NCBI GenBank assembly: GCA_024635855.1
Contig: JAGXHZ010000014.1
Span: 1 to 7,892, forward strand
Reading direction: 5' to 3'
DNA: 7,892 nucleotides
Source: Sulfuricurvum sp.
GTDB lineage: Bacteria > Campylobacterota > Campylobacteria > Campylobacterales > Sulfurimonadaceae
A program made the translations under genes and the position numbers. Shown here one piece after another: positions 1-6,532 of the stretch (its first letter is position 1; every line of letters begins with the position of its first letter). A model generated the notes under the pieces. The model had not been told where the DNA came from. It searched no databases and saw nothing but the letters and a program-made list of their open reading frames with translations.

Positions 1-234
1 ATTCAAGACCCATAAACGCCAGATCAAAGTTATGCTAACTGTGACTAACCAAATTAAAATCGGTTTTTCAAGAGGTGTTGAAGAAAAAATATAAACAATG
101 ATTATTGCACCGAAAAATAGGGCAAATACTGAGGCTAATGCTTGTTTATACATAATTTTTACTTGCTCTTGACGCATCTGAGCATTTTCTTCTGCACTAA
201 GTTCTAACAAAAATTCTTTTTTTCTAAAAATCAT
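1..234 (-). CDS. N-terminal fragment of a two-transmembrane protein, possibly a membrane-bound signalling protein (cut by window edge)
   Basis: Reading leftward from an ATG at 234-232, 78 codons stay open to the first base of the window, so the gene continues outside it. The translated part has a charged cytoplasmic-looking head (residues 1-30, starting MIFRKKEFLLELSAEEN), a hydrophobic segment at about 32-50 (ALASVFALFFGAIIIVYIF), a short loop with P54 and P58, and a second hydrophobic segment at about 59-77 containing W62, W72, R73 and W75. A Tyr-Lys-Gln just before the first helix, then a short loop and a Trp/Arg-rich second helix, resembles the membrane anchor of many GGDEF/EAL or histidine-kinase proteins. 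No catalytic domain is visible, so the function is only a guess. It is divergent from the flgA operon. The Shine-Dalgarno is weak, but no better start is nearby. I am fairly sure it is a real gene and unsure of its function. Confidence 0.62.
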   Translation of the reverse strand, partial: MIFRKKEFLLELSAEENAQMRQEQVKIMYKQALASVFALFFGAIIIVYIFSSTPLEKPILIWLVTVSITLIWRLWVLN

Positions 235-321
235 ACCACTACACTTTATTATTATTTGGAACTTAAAGAATAACGCAATCCGTATGAAAAACAAATACCA
301 CTATGTTACAATTACACTATA
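235..321. promoter_or_regulatory. Divergent intergenic region with candidate promoters for flgA operon and leftward gene
   Basis: This 87-base A+T-rich gap separates two divergent genes and must hold promoters for both. On the + strand there are two -10-like boxes close to flgA: TACAAT at 307-312 and a perfect TATAAT at 318-323, which overlaps the flgA ATG. Neither has a recognisable TTGACA at the right distance. That is common for this phylum, where A/T-rich periodic signals replace the -35. On the - strand the AAT repeats around 248-256 could form a -10. No operator palindrome and no sigma-54 (GG-N10-GC) pattern was found. Exact transcription starts cannot be fixed by eye. Confidence 0.4.
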
Positions 322-323
322 AT
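307..323 (+). promoter_or_regulatory. Candidate -10 boxes abutting and overlapping the flgA start codon
   Basis: TACAAT lies at 307-312 and TATAAT at 318-323, the latter running into the ATG at 322-324. Initiation 6-10 bases after the first box would give a transcript beginning at or near the ATG, in other words a leaderless flgA message. That would fit the absence of any purine-rich ribosome site in 300-321. Initiation from the second box would remove the start codon, so that box is either not used or not for flgA. No good -35 is visible. This is inference from spacing only. Confidence 0.3.
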
Positions 324-1188
324 GGGCAAATTTATCTTTATAATCACTTTTTTTCTCTCTGGTCTCTATGCTAATACCCTGCAACAGAGCTATACCTTTA
401 CTCATCCGACAATTACGTCAGCAGATTTGAATGTAAGCTGTTCAAAACCGTTTGAAATTCTCCTTATCCCTGATGGAAAAACGTCCTATCGTGTGAATGC
501 CCAAATACTTCTGAAAACTTTTGAACTCAACGGGTGCGCACTGGAGAGTGGTAAAGTTCGGTTTGTGACCTTTTCAAAACGAAGTGATACCGATTATACT
601 TTGCTTCAAAATCAGCTCACCACTTTTTTTACCGAACAATATCCTACTATTTTTATCCAATCCATCCAAGTTTTTCCCCATGGCTATATCCAGTCACTTC
701 CCAAGAATGGTCACGCAGTTTTTGATAAAGATATGGCGACTAAAAATAAAGGTACTTTTTACGTCCCCGACAACAATGGTATCCGCCACTATTTCGATTT
801 CACGATTGATGCAACCTTGAGTGTCTTACATACGAGCCAAAAAACATCTCGTAAAGAGGTTGTTTCACTGAATAATTGTGCAATGAAAACGATCCCTTTT
901 AGCTCATTTAGAAGCAAACCTCTTATCTCTCTTCCGGATAAAATGAGTCGATATAAAACATCACTAAAAAATGATACGCCTCTGCTTGATCGCCATATCG
1001 AATCCATTCCCCTCGTTTTACGCGGTTCAAAAGTAAGCGTTCAAGTCAAAAATGAAACCGTAATTGTAGAGTTTATCGCAACCGCCATGCAAGAGGGCGC
1101 ACTGTATGATATTATTACAATCGAAAAAGCCGACAGCAAACGTGTCCGTGCCAAAATTATCGGAGAAAATGCAGTGGAGCTTCAATGA
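322..1188 (+). CDS. flgA: Flagellar basal body P-ring formation protein FlgA
   Basis: FlgA is a periplasmic chaperone needed to assemble FlgI into the P ring around the flagellar rod. The 288-residue product starts with a Sec signal peptide (MGKFIFIITFFLSGLYA, likely cleaved after A17). A poorly conserved middle of about 150 residues follows. The C-terminal half looks like the SAF-type FlgA domain, best seen from about 175 to 288: RKEVVSLNN, then SRYKTSLKNDTPLL, IPLVLRGSKVSVQVKNETVIVEF with the conserved arginine-glycine at 234-235, and a tail matching the family pattern (A-x-x-x-G-A-x-x-D-I-I-x-I). It is longer than E. coli FlgA (about 220 residues), mostly through the middle region. The ATG is chosen because the signal peptide begins there and no in-frame start exists upstream before a stop, yet no Shine-Dalgarno precedes it. 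It heads the operon and overlaps ubiX by 4 bases. Identification rests on the C-terminal pattern plus conserved gene order. Confidence 0.82.
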   Translation: MGKFIFIITFFLSGLYANTLQQSYTFTHPTITSADLNVSCSKPFEILLIPDGKTSYRVNAQILLKTFELNGCALESGKVRFVTFSKRSDTDYTLLQNQLTTFFTEQYPTIFIQSIQVFPHGYIQSLPKNGHAVFDKDMATKNKGTFYVPDNNGIRHYFDFTIDATLSVLHTSQKTSRKEVVSLNNCAMKTIPFSSFRSKPLISLPDKMSRYKTSLKNDTPLLDRHIESIPLVLRGSKVSVQVKNETVIVEFIATAMQEGALYDIITIEKADSKRVRAKIIGENAVELQ

Positions 1189-1709
1189 AAATCGTCGTAG
1201 GTATAAGCGGAGCCAGCGGTGCTTCTTTGGGACTTAAATTTTTACATGCGCTTCCTGCTGATATAATTAAACATTTAATTGTTTCTGAACATGCCAACAT
1301 TGTTTTGGAAAAAGAAGAAAATACCAATTTTCATCAAAATACTGAAATATGGGCATCCGTTGCCTCAGGGTCGTACGGTGCAGATGCGATGATTATCACG
1401 CCATGCAGTATGAATACTCTCGCAAAAATATCATGCGGTATCGCGGACAACCTTATAACCCGTGCGGCAAGCGTGATGATAAAAGAGCGTAAAATATTGA
1501 TTTTAGCCCCAAGAGAAATACCGTTTTCACCGATTGCACTGGAAAATATGCACAAACTGTCCATGATGGGAGTCATCATCGCACCTCCTGCTTTGGCGTA
1601 TTATGGAGAACAAACAACGTTGGAAGATATGGAAAACTTTATGATAGGCAAATGGATGGATTTGATGAAAATTGACAATAATCTTTATAAACGGTGGAGC
1701 GGCGAATGA
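1185..1709 (+). CDS. ubiX: Flavin prenyltransferase UbiX
   Basis: UbiX joins a dimethylallyl group to FMN, making prenylated FMN, the cofactor of UbiD-type decarboxylases. Bacteria of this phylum make menaquinone by the futalosine route, where a UbiD-like decarboxylase is thought to need it; that link is family knowledge and is not shown here. The 174-residue product has the flavin-binding start VVGISGASGASLG (residues 4-16), the ASGSYGADAMIITPCSM stretch (60-76), GIADNLITRAASVMIKERK (85-103), an Arg-Glu pair at 110-111, APPALAYY (133-140) and a C-terminal YKRW (168-171). These are the hallmark segments in the right order. It is slightly shorter than the usual 185-190 residues, with the shortening mainly around residues 40-56. 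ATG overlaps the flgA TGA (ATGA), with GGAG at 1176-1179 five bases upstream, so translation is probably coupled. It is soluble and expected to form a dodecamer like its family. Confidence 0.93.
   Translation: MKIVVGISGASGASLGLKFLHALPADIIKHLIVSEHANIVLEKEENTNFHQNTEIWASVASGSYGADAMIITPCSMNTLAKISCGIADNLITRAASVMIKERKILILAPREIPFSPIALENMHKLSMMGVIIAPPALAYYGEQTTLEDMENFMIGKWMDLMKIDNNLYKRWSGE
1696..1699 (+). promoter_or_regulatory. Shine-Dalgarno that sets the coaD start at 1706
   Basis: GGAG at 1696-1699 lies six bases before the ATG at 1706. A GTG at 1694 is in frame and would add four residues (reading MERR), but it overlaps the ribosome site itself. The ATG gives the family-typical short N-terminus before the first beta strand and forms an ATGA overlap with the ubiX stop. 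Confidence 0.7.
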
Positions 1710-2203
1710 AATGCAACACAATAGCCCTTTATCCCGGAACCTTTGATCCTGTTACTAACGGTCATTTTGACATTATTGAGCGCGGGTTAAAACTCTTCGA
1801 CGAAGTGATTATTGCTGTGGCAGATTCGAGAGACAAGCGTCCCATGTTTAGCCTCGAAGAGCGCGTAGAGATGACCAAGCTTGCTATCAAAGATTTAGAT
1901 CGCGTACGGGTAGTCGGCTTCGATAACCTCACCGTAGAACTTGCCAAAACATTAGGGGCAACCGTCCTTATCCGTGGTCTTCGTGCGGTGAGTGATTTTG
2001 AGTTTGAATTGCAGTTGGGATATCTCAACAACTCGCTTGATGCCACCATCGAAACGGTCTATTTGATGCCCAAACTCAAACATGCGTTTATCAGCTCTTC
2101 CATCGTCCGAAATCTGCTAAAATTCAACGCTAAAACCGACCATCTTTTACCCGCATCGGTTCAAAATGTTATCGGGAGTATGAAATCATGTACATTGCAA
2201 TAG
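1706..2203 (+). CDS. coaD: Phosphopantetheine adenylyltransferase CoaD
   Basis: CoaD transfers AMP from ATP to 4'-phosphopantetheine, giving dephospho-CoA, the penultimate step of coenzyme A synthesis in the cytosol. The 165-residue protein shows the nucleotidyltransferase fold signature near the start: YPGTFDPVTNGH (residues 9-20), with the T/HxGH-type site supplied by T17 and NGH. Also visible are DKRPMFSLEERVEM (43-56), the RGLR phosphopantetheine/ATP loop (90-93), DFEFELQ (97-103) and ISSSIVR (129-135), the bacterial equivalent of the ISSTxVR ATP-binding motif. Length matches the family (about 157-165). It overlaps ubiX by 4 bases and tmk by 16 bases, so it sits inside a tightly coupled translational unit. 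All expected catalytic motifs are intact. The final residues (MKSCTLQ) lie in the stretch also coding for tmk and are unlikely to be conserved. Confidence 0.96.
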   Translation: MKCNTIALYPGTFDPVTNGHFDIIERGLKLFDEVIIAVADSRDKRPMFSLEERVEMTKLAIKDLDRVRVVGFDNLTVELAKTLGATVLIRGLRAVSDFEFELQLGYLNNSLDATIETVYLMPKLKHAFISSSIVRNLLKFNAKTDHLLPASVQNVIGSMKSCTLQ

Positions 2204-2769
2204 AGGGGATTGATACTGCGGGAAAAAGCACCCAGATCCAGTGCCTAAAATCGCTTTTTCCGGAAGCTGTATATACCAAAGAACCGGGAGGAACTCCTGT
2301 CGGTATTGAAATACGCTCGATGGTTTTGCACGGGGAACTTAAAAGTAAAATGGCGGAACTGCTCCTCTTTTTAGCTGATCGTGCCGAGCATACCGAGAGT
2401 ATCATATTACCAAATATCAACTCTCTCATCATTAGTGATCGTTCCGCTGTTTCAGGGGTTGCATACGCATTAGTACAACAAATCTGTGATATTGCTACAC
2501 TCATCTCCCTCAACACCCTTGCCACCGGCGGAAAGCTCCCTGAGAAAGTTTTTATCCTAAAACTTTCTCCTCAAGAACTAGCTAATCGACTCTCTCAAAA
2601 AGAGCATGATGTTATCGAATCTCGAGGAATTGACTACTTGCTAAATATCCAAGAAGCTCTTATAAAAGCATCCCAAGCACTAGGAATACAAACCTTTGTA
2701 ATCGATGCGTCACAATCTATTGATACTATTACAAACGAGATCGCCGGTCTCATCAAAGGAAACGAATGA
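2188..2769 (+). CDS. tmk: Thymidylate kinase (dTMP kinase)
   Basis: This enzyme phosphorylates dTMP to dTDP with ATP, an essential step to dTTP for DNA synthesis. The 193-residue protein starts MYIAIEGIDTAGKST, with the P-loop at 7-15. The residue before the Ala-Gly-Lys-Ser is Thr rather than the common Gly. It continues with EPGGTPVGIEIR (32-43), LLFLADRAEH (59-68), the DR-x-x-x-S-x-x-AY segment (84-93, here DRSAVSGVAY, with Ser where many relatives have Tyr or Phe) and a LID-like stretch HDVIESRGIDYL (140-151). The start at 2188 is supported by GGGAG at 2174-2178 nine bases upstream. That puts the ribosome site and first codons inside the end of coaD (16-base overlap). The stop overlaps the hisS start (ATGA). 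The family assignment is secure; the two substitutions are within normal variation as far as I know. Confidence 0.94.
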   Translation: MYIAIEGIDTAGKSTQIQCLKSLFPEAVYTKEPGGTPVGIEIRSMVLHGELKSKMAELLLFLADRAEHTESIILPNINSLIISDRSAVSGVAYALVQQICDIATLISLNTLATGGKLPEKVFILKLSPQELANRLSQKEHDVIESRGIDYLLNIQEALIKASQALGIQTFVIDASQSIDTITNEIAGLIKGNE

Positions 2770-3986
2770 TCCAATCTTTACGCGGAATGAATGATATTCT
2801 CTCAAACGACTATGAACGTTTTGAGTATTTTATTTCGACTGCCTCCACCATCGCCAAACGTTACGGTTTTCATTACATCGAAACCCCGCTTCTCGAAGAG
2901 ACAGCCCTCTTTAAACGCTCCGTGGGTGAAAGCAGTGACATCGTAGGCAAAGAGATGTACCAATTCACCGACAAAGGCGGCAATGACGTGTGTTTACGCC
3001 CCGAGGGAACCGCAGGAGTGGTTCGTGCTTTTGTCCAAAACAAACTGGATAAAAAAGGGGGAATTCACCGCTTTTACTACCATGGTTCGATGTTTCGCTA
3101 TGAACGTCCCCAAAAAGGTCGGTTGCGTCAGTTTCACCAGTTTGGAGTAGAGAGTTTCGGTGTGGATTCGGTCTATGAAGATGCATTGATGATTATGATG
3201 GTTGCAGATATTCTAAAAGCTTTGGGAATCGGTTACAGCCTAAAGCTCAACTCTCTGGGTGATCAAAACTGTATGCCCGCGTACCGTGATAAACTCATTG
3301 CTTTTATCGATACCTGCGGTGATTCCATTTGTGAAGATTGCCAACGACGAAAATCCACCAATCCTATCCGTGTATTGGACTGTAAAAACCAAGCGTGCCA
3401 AAATCTTTATACCCAAGCACCCAAACTCCTCAATCATCTCTGCGCAGGATGCGAAAATGATTTTGGAACCCTTAAATCTATTTTAGATCAGCATCAAATT
3501 GTCTATGAGCTTGATACAAACCTCGTACGCGGACTGGATTATTATTCTAAAACTGCCTTTGAATTCGTCAGTGATGCAATCGGCTCTCAAAGTGCTATTG
3601 CCGGTGGGGGACGCTATGATCGCCTTATCGAATTTTTGGACGGAAAACCAACCCCTGCGGTAGGATTTGCATTGGGGATTGAGAGACTCATGGAACTCAT
3701 CGTGATGCCGGAACCCGTACGTGAGGGATATTATCTGGGAGCAATGGAAGAGGAGTCATTACCGCTCATTCTCAAAGCCGCTGAGAATTTTCGTAAAACA
3801 CATAAAGCTGTCGTTGAATACGATGCTAAAAGTCTTAAAAACCACCTCAAAGGAGCCGATCGCATCAATGCTCGCTATTGTGCGGTAATCGGTGAAAATG
3901 AACGGCTGAATAATACCATTTGGATAAAAGATTTGGTTGAACAAAAAGAGTCTACTATTTCACTTAAAGAGGAAACTAATGAATAA
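2766..3986 (+). CDS. hisS: Histidyl-tRNA synthetase
   Basis: HisS is a class II aminoacyl-tRNA synthetase that charges tRNA-His, normally as a cytosolic homodimer. In the 406-residue product the typical N-terminus SLRGMNDIL (4-12) is followed by the motif 1 region, LRPEGTAGVVRA (77-88), motif 2 with FRYERPQKGRLRQFHQ (110-125), the histidine-binding loop LVRGLDYYS (253-261), the glycine-rich AGGGRYD (279-285) and motif 3 AVGFALGIERL (298-308). A short C-terminal anticodon-binding domain fills about 320-406. A Cys-rich insertion (C184, C189, C192, C206, C211, C226, C229) with the NPxRxLDCK pattern (199-207) occurs in many bacterial HisRS and could bind a metal, though I cannot show this. ATG overlaps the tmk stop by 4 bases, with AAGGA at 2756-2760 upstream. 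The stop codon lies 8 bases inside speA. Slightly shorter than E. coli HisS (424). Confidence 0.97.
   Translation: MIQSLRGMNDILSNDYERFEYFISTASTIAKRYGFHYIETPLLEETALFKRSVGESSDIVGKEMYQFTDKGGNDVCLRPEGTAGVVRAFVQNKLDKKGGIHRFYYHGSMFRYERPQKGRLRQFHQFGVESFGVDSVYEDALMIMMVADILKALGIGYSLKLNSLGDQNCMPAYRDKLIAFIDTCGDSICEDCQRRKSTNPIRVLDCKNQACQNLYTQAPKLLNHLCAGCENDFGTLKSILDQHQIVYELDTNLVRGLDYYSKTAFEFVSDAIGSQSAIAGGGRYDRLIEFLDGKPTPAVGFALGIERLMELIVMPEPVREGYYLGAMEEESLPLILKAAENFRKTHKAVVEYDAKSLKNHLKGADRINARYCAVIGENERLNNTIWIKDLVEQKESTISLKEETNE
3968..3973 (+). promoter_or_regulatory. Shine-Dalgarno that sets the speA start at 3979
   Basis: AGAGGA at 3968-3973 is five bases upstream of ATG 3979, still inside hisS. An upstream in-frame TTG at 3937 would add 14 residues read from hisS sequence in another frame and has no such site. 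The ATG start is therefore preferred. Confidence 0.72.
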
Positions 3987-5808
3987 TTACGGTATTGATA
4001 TTTGGGGCGAAAACAACTTTATGATCGACCAAGGGATGATAAAAGTTAACTATAAAAGCTCTCCCTCGTTGATTGAAATTGCCCATAAAATTCGTAAAAC
4101 AAATCTTAGCGGTCCCTTGATTTTACGTTTTCCCCATCTTATCGGCAAACAAATCGATTTACTCTACTCGAACTTTCAACGTGCCATTTTTGAAAACGAT
4201 TACACCGGAAAATTTCGAGCTGTTTTCCCACTCAAAGTAAACCAATTTCCAGAAGCCGTCGATGCTATCGTTGAACACGGTGAGCGCTATGGTTATGGCT
4301 TGGAAGCGGGTTCCAAAGCAGAACTCGCCCTCGCAATGGCAAAAACTCCTCTAGGTTCCCCCATCACTGTAAATGGTTTCAAAGACGAAGAGATGGTTAC
4401 GCTTAGTTTCATTGCCGCGCAAATGGGGCATGATATTACCATTACCATCGAAGGCATTGGTGAGCTTGAATGGATTATTGATGTCGCGCAATCGTGCAAC
4501 CTCAAAGTCCCCAATATCGGTATCCGTATTCGTCTCCAAAGCGAAGGAAGCGGAATCTGGGCAAAAAGCAGCGGTCTAAGTGCCAAATTCGGTCTTACCT
4601 CTACCGAGCTTATTGAAGCGATGAGCATGCTGCAAGAGCACAACATGGTAGAACATTTCACGATGATTCATTTTCATGTCGGCTCACAAATGCAAGATAT
4701 CTCTACACTTAAGCGTGTATTACGTGAATCAGGAAATATCTATGCAGAGCTCAAAAAAATGGGAGCCTCAGCCCTAGGAGCTATCAATATCGGTGGAGGA
4801 CTGGCGGTTGAGTATTCACAGCACACCTCTACGCGGCTTCGTAACTACACCCTAGAAGAGTTTTCAAACAGTGTTGTCTTTTTGCTTCGTGAAATCATGA
4901 ATGCCAAAGGGGTTGATCATCCCGATATTTATACCGAATCCGGACGCTTTATTGTAGCCTCACACTCCGTTTTGATTTCTCCTGTATTAGAACTTTTTTC
5001 ACACGACTATCAGGAAAAATCACTCAAACTAAAAGAGAAGAATCCTCCTCTTATCGAAGAATTACGTGAGTTAAATTCCCTTTTATCTCCACGTACATGC
5101 ATCGAATACATGCACGATGCCCTCGATCACATGGAATCCTTGCTAACTCTTTTCAACCTAGGTCATATTGATCTCTTGGATCGTTCCAATGCTGAAATCT
5201 TAGTTCATCAGATTATCAAAAAATCACTCTACCTCTCCCAAGACAACCTCGTACCCGAAATCGAGCGTCTTCAAGTCAAACTGCAAGAGCGCTATCTTAT
5301 CAACAGCTCAATTTTCCAAAGTATCCCCGATTACTGGGGGCTGCAACAGCCCTTCCCTATCATGCCTCTTAACCGTCTGGATATCCCCGCCATTCGGGCA
5401 GCAAGTCTTTGGGACATTACCTGTGATAGTGATGGGGAAATAAAATTCAAACCCGAGACTCCTTTGTATCTCCACGATATTGATTTGGACGAAGAAGAAT
5501 ATTTCCTCGCATTTTTCAACGTTGGAGCTTATCAAGAGACATTGGGTATGAACCATAACCTCTTTACTCACCCCAGTGAATGTACGATTCTCATCAATGA
5601 CACGGGATATGAGATTGAAAACTTCACTGAATCGGACAATGTTCTTAATATTCTTGAAGATATTGGATATGACAGCTCAAAACTTCTAACGAACCTTAAA
5701 AATAAACTGGCAACCAGTGAATCTATGGCAGAAGAAGAAAAAACAGATACACTTCAAAAACTCGAAATGTACCTTTACCAAAATGGTTATTTACGCACAA
5801 CACGATAA
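3979..5808 (+). CDS. speA: Biosynthetic arginine decarboxylase
   Basis: SpeA is a PLP enzyme that converts L-arginine to agmatine and CO2, feeding putrescine and spermidine synthesis. The 609-residue product matches the length of the H. pylori enzyme (about 615) rather than the longer E. coli one. The alanine-racemase-type barrel carries the PLP lysine in FPLKVNQ (K86), then YGLEAGSKAEL (106-116), HFHVGSQ (231-237), the phosphate-binding INIGGGLAVEY (269-279) and ESGRF (320-324). The beta-domain carries the active-site cysteine in WDITCDSDGEI (C482, D483) and the GAYQETLGMNHNLF stretch (517-530). The helical insert at about 345-450 is typical of SpeA. All expected active-site motifs are intact. 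ATG overlaps the hisS end by 8 bases. The TAA stop is only 9 bases from the cysE start and is in the same frame. It is likely cytosolic, and in free-living relatives it probably serves polyamine supply rather than acid resistance. Confidence 0.95.
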   Translation: MNNYGIDIWGENNFMIDQGMIKVNYKSSPSLIEIAHKIRKTNLSGPLILRFPHLIGKQIDLLYSNFQRAIFENDYTGKFRAVFPLKVNQFPEAVDAIVEHGERYGYGLEAGSKAELALAMAKTPLGSPITVNGFKDEEMVTLSFIAAQMGHDITITIEGIGELEWIIDVAQSCNLKVPNIGIRIRLQSEGSGIWAKSSGLSAKFGLTSTELIEAMSMLQEHNMVEHFTMIHFHVGSQMQDISTLKRVLRESGNIYAELKKMGASALGAINIGGGLAVEYSQHTSTRLRNYTLEEFSNSVVFLLREIMNAKGVDHPDIYTESGRFIVASHSVLISPVLELFSHDYQEKSLKLKEKNPPLIEELRELNSLLSPRTCIEYMHDALDHMESLLTLFNLGHIDLLDRSNAEILVHQIIKKSLYLSQDNLVPEIERLQVKLQERYLINSSIFQSIPDYWGLQQPFPIMPLNRLDIPAIRAASLWDITCDSDGEIKFKPETPLYLHDIDLDEEEYFLAFFNVGAYQETLGMNHNLFTHPSECTILINDTGYEIENFTESDNVLNILEDIGYDSSKLLTNLKNKLATSESMAEEEKTDTLQKLEMYLYQNGYLRTTR

Positions 5809-5811
5809 GGA
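5807..5811 (+). promoter_or_regulatory. Shine-Dalgarno supporting a TTG start for cysE
   Basis: AAGGA at 5807-5811 overlaps the speA stop and is followed by a run of eight T (5812-5819). The last two Ts of that run plus G5820 form the TTG start at 5818. Spacing is six bases. The speA TAA is in the same frame as cysE, so no upstream start is possible, and no ATG or GTG occurs nearby. The TTG is therefore well supported. Confidence 0.75.
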
Positions 5812-5817
5812 TTTTTT

Positions 5818-6519
5818 TTGGGACTTTTTTCTGAAATTAGCGAAGATTTTTCGAACGTTTACAAGAACGACCCAGCAATCAGCTCACGAATAGAGTTGTT
5901 GTTTAACTATCCGGGCGTGTGGGCGATTTTTTGGTACCGTATTGCTAACCGACTTTACCGAAATAATTTCAAATCCCTTTCCCGCCTCATCATGGGTATT
6001 AATCAAATTATTACCCACATAGACATTCATCCGGGTGCTACTATCGGGCGACGTGTTTTTATTGACCATGGAACGGGTGTTGTTATCGGTCAGACCGCCA
6101 TTATCGAAGATGATGTTCTCATCTATCAAGGGGTAACGCTTGGCGGTGTAAGCTTAACGGCAGGCAAGCGCCATCCTACGATCAAACGCGGTGTGGTCAT
6201 CGGTGCCGGAGCTAAAATTTTAGGGAATATTACCATCGGTGAGAACTCAAAAGTAGGAGCGAACTCGGTTGTTGTACGAAATGTTCCTGAAAACAGTACC
6301 GCGATCGGGATTCCCGCTCATGTCATCCAAAAAGGACGAGACAAAGATCCGTTCAGCCACAACAAGCTTCCCGATATTAACAAAGAGATGTTTGAGTACC
6401 TTCTCAAGCGTGTCGCAGTTTTAGAGCACTATATGGTACAAGACAATACCGAAATTCTTGAGCAAGATCTTCATCTGGAAAATATATACGAATCGTTCAT
6501 CAAGGCAATGAAAAACTAA
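5818..6519 (+). CDS. cysE: Serine O-acetyltransferase
   Basis: CysE transfers acetyl from acetyl-CoA to L-serine, giving O-acetylserine, the committed step of cysteine synthesis and the entry point for reduced sulfur. The 233-residue protein has a helical N-terminus (DFSNVYKNDPAI, 10-21; NYPGVWAIFWYRIAN, 30-44). A left-handed parallel beta-helix of hexapeptide repeats follows at about 68-170, including DIHPGATIG (69-77), FIDHGTGVVIG (81-91), GVTLGG (105-110), KRHPTI (117-122) and GAGAKILG (129-136). Asp69 and His84 have the same 15-residue spacing as the Asp143/His158 dyad of E. coli CysE, and His119 matches its His193. The tail (about 185-233) is mostly helical or coiled coil and could carry the region that mediates cysteine feedback and CysK binding in the family. 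The end (IKAMKN) does not show a terminal Ile, so CysK complex formation is doubtful. It uses a TTG start and is last in the operon. Confidence 0.95.
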   Translation: MGLFSEISEDFSNVYKNDPAISSRIELLFNYPGVWAIFWYRIANRLYRNNFKSLSRLIMGINQIITHIDIHPGATIGRRVFIDHGTGVVIGQTAIIEDDVLIYQGVTLGGVSLTAGKRHPTIKRGVVIGAGAKILGNITIGENSKVGANSVVVRNVPENSTAIGIPAHVIQKGRDKDPFSHNKLPDINKEMFEYLLKRVAVLEHYMVQDNTEILEQDLHLENIYESFIKAMKN

Positions 6520-6532
6520 TCTCTAAATCTTC

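Larger units (their letters stand above)
322..6519 (+). other. Seven-gene operon flgA-ubiX-coaD-tmk-hisS-speA-cysE
   Basis: All seven genes point the same way with junctions of -4, -4, -16, -4, -8 and +9 bases, and each gene after flgA has a Shine-Dalgarno inside or at the end of its predecessor. There is no gap able to hold an internal terminator. A single transcript with translational coupling is the simplest reading. The same order is familiar from Campylobacter, so it is probably ancestral in the phylum; that statement is from memory and not computed here. Confidence 0.8.

Noticed and set aside
235..321. Sigma-54 or sigma-28 flagellar promoter before flgA
   Set aside because: TTGG occurs at 256-259, but no GC dinucleotide follows at the required distance, and no sigma-28-like pair was seen.
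1694..1705. GTG at 1694 as the coaD start
   Set aside because: It overlaps the GGAG ribosome site that serves ATG 1706 and adds four residues not expected before the first beta strand.
2209..2232. Thr in the thymidylate kinase P-loop (GIDTAGKST) as a defect
   Set aside because: The residue lies in a variable position of the GxxxxGKS/T pattern and the essential Gly-Lys-Ser is intact, so activity is expected.
3937..3978. TTG at 3937 as the speA start
   Set aside because: It would add 14 residues from within hisS; ATG 3979 has AGAGGA at ideal distance.
4293..4661. A 122-codon leftward open frame inside speA
   Set aside because: It lies antisense to strongly conserved SpeA motifs and has no ribosome site or recognisable family; long antisense frames are expected opposite conserved genes.
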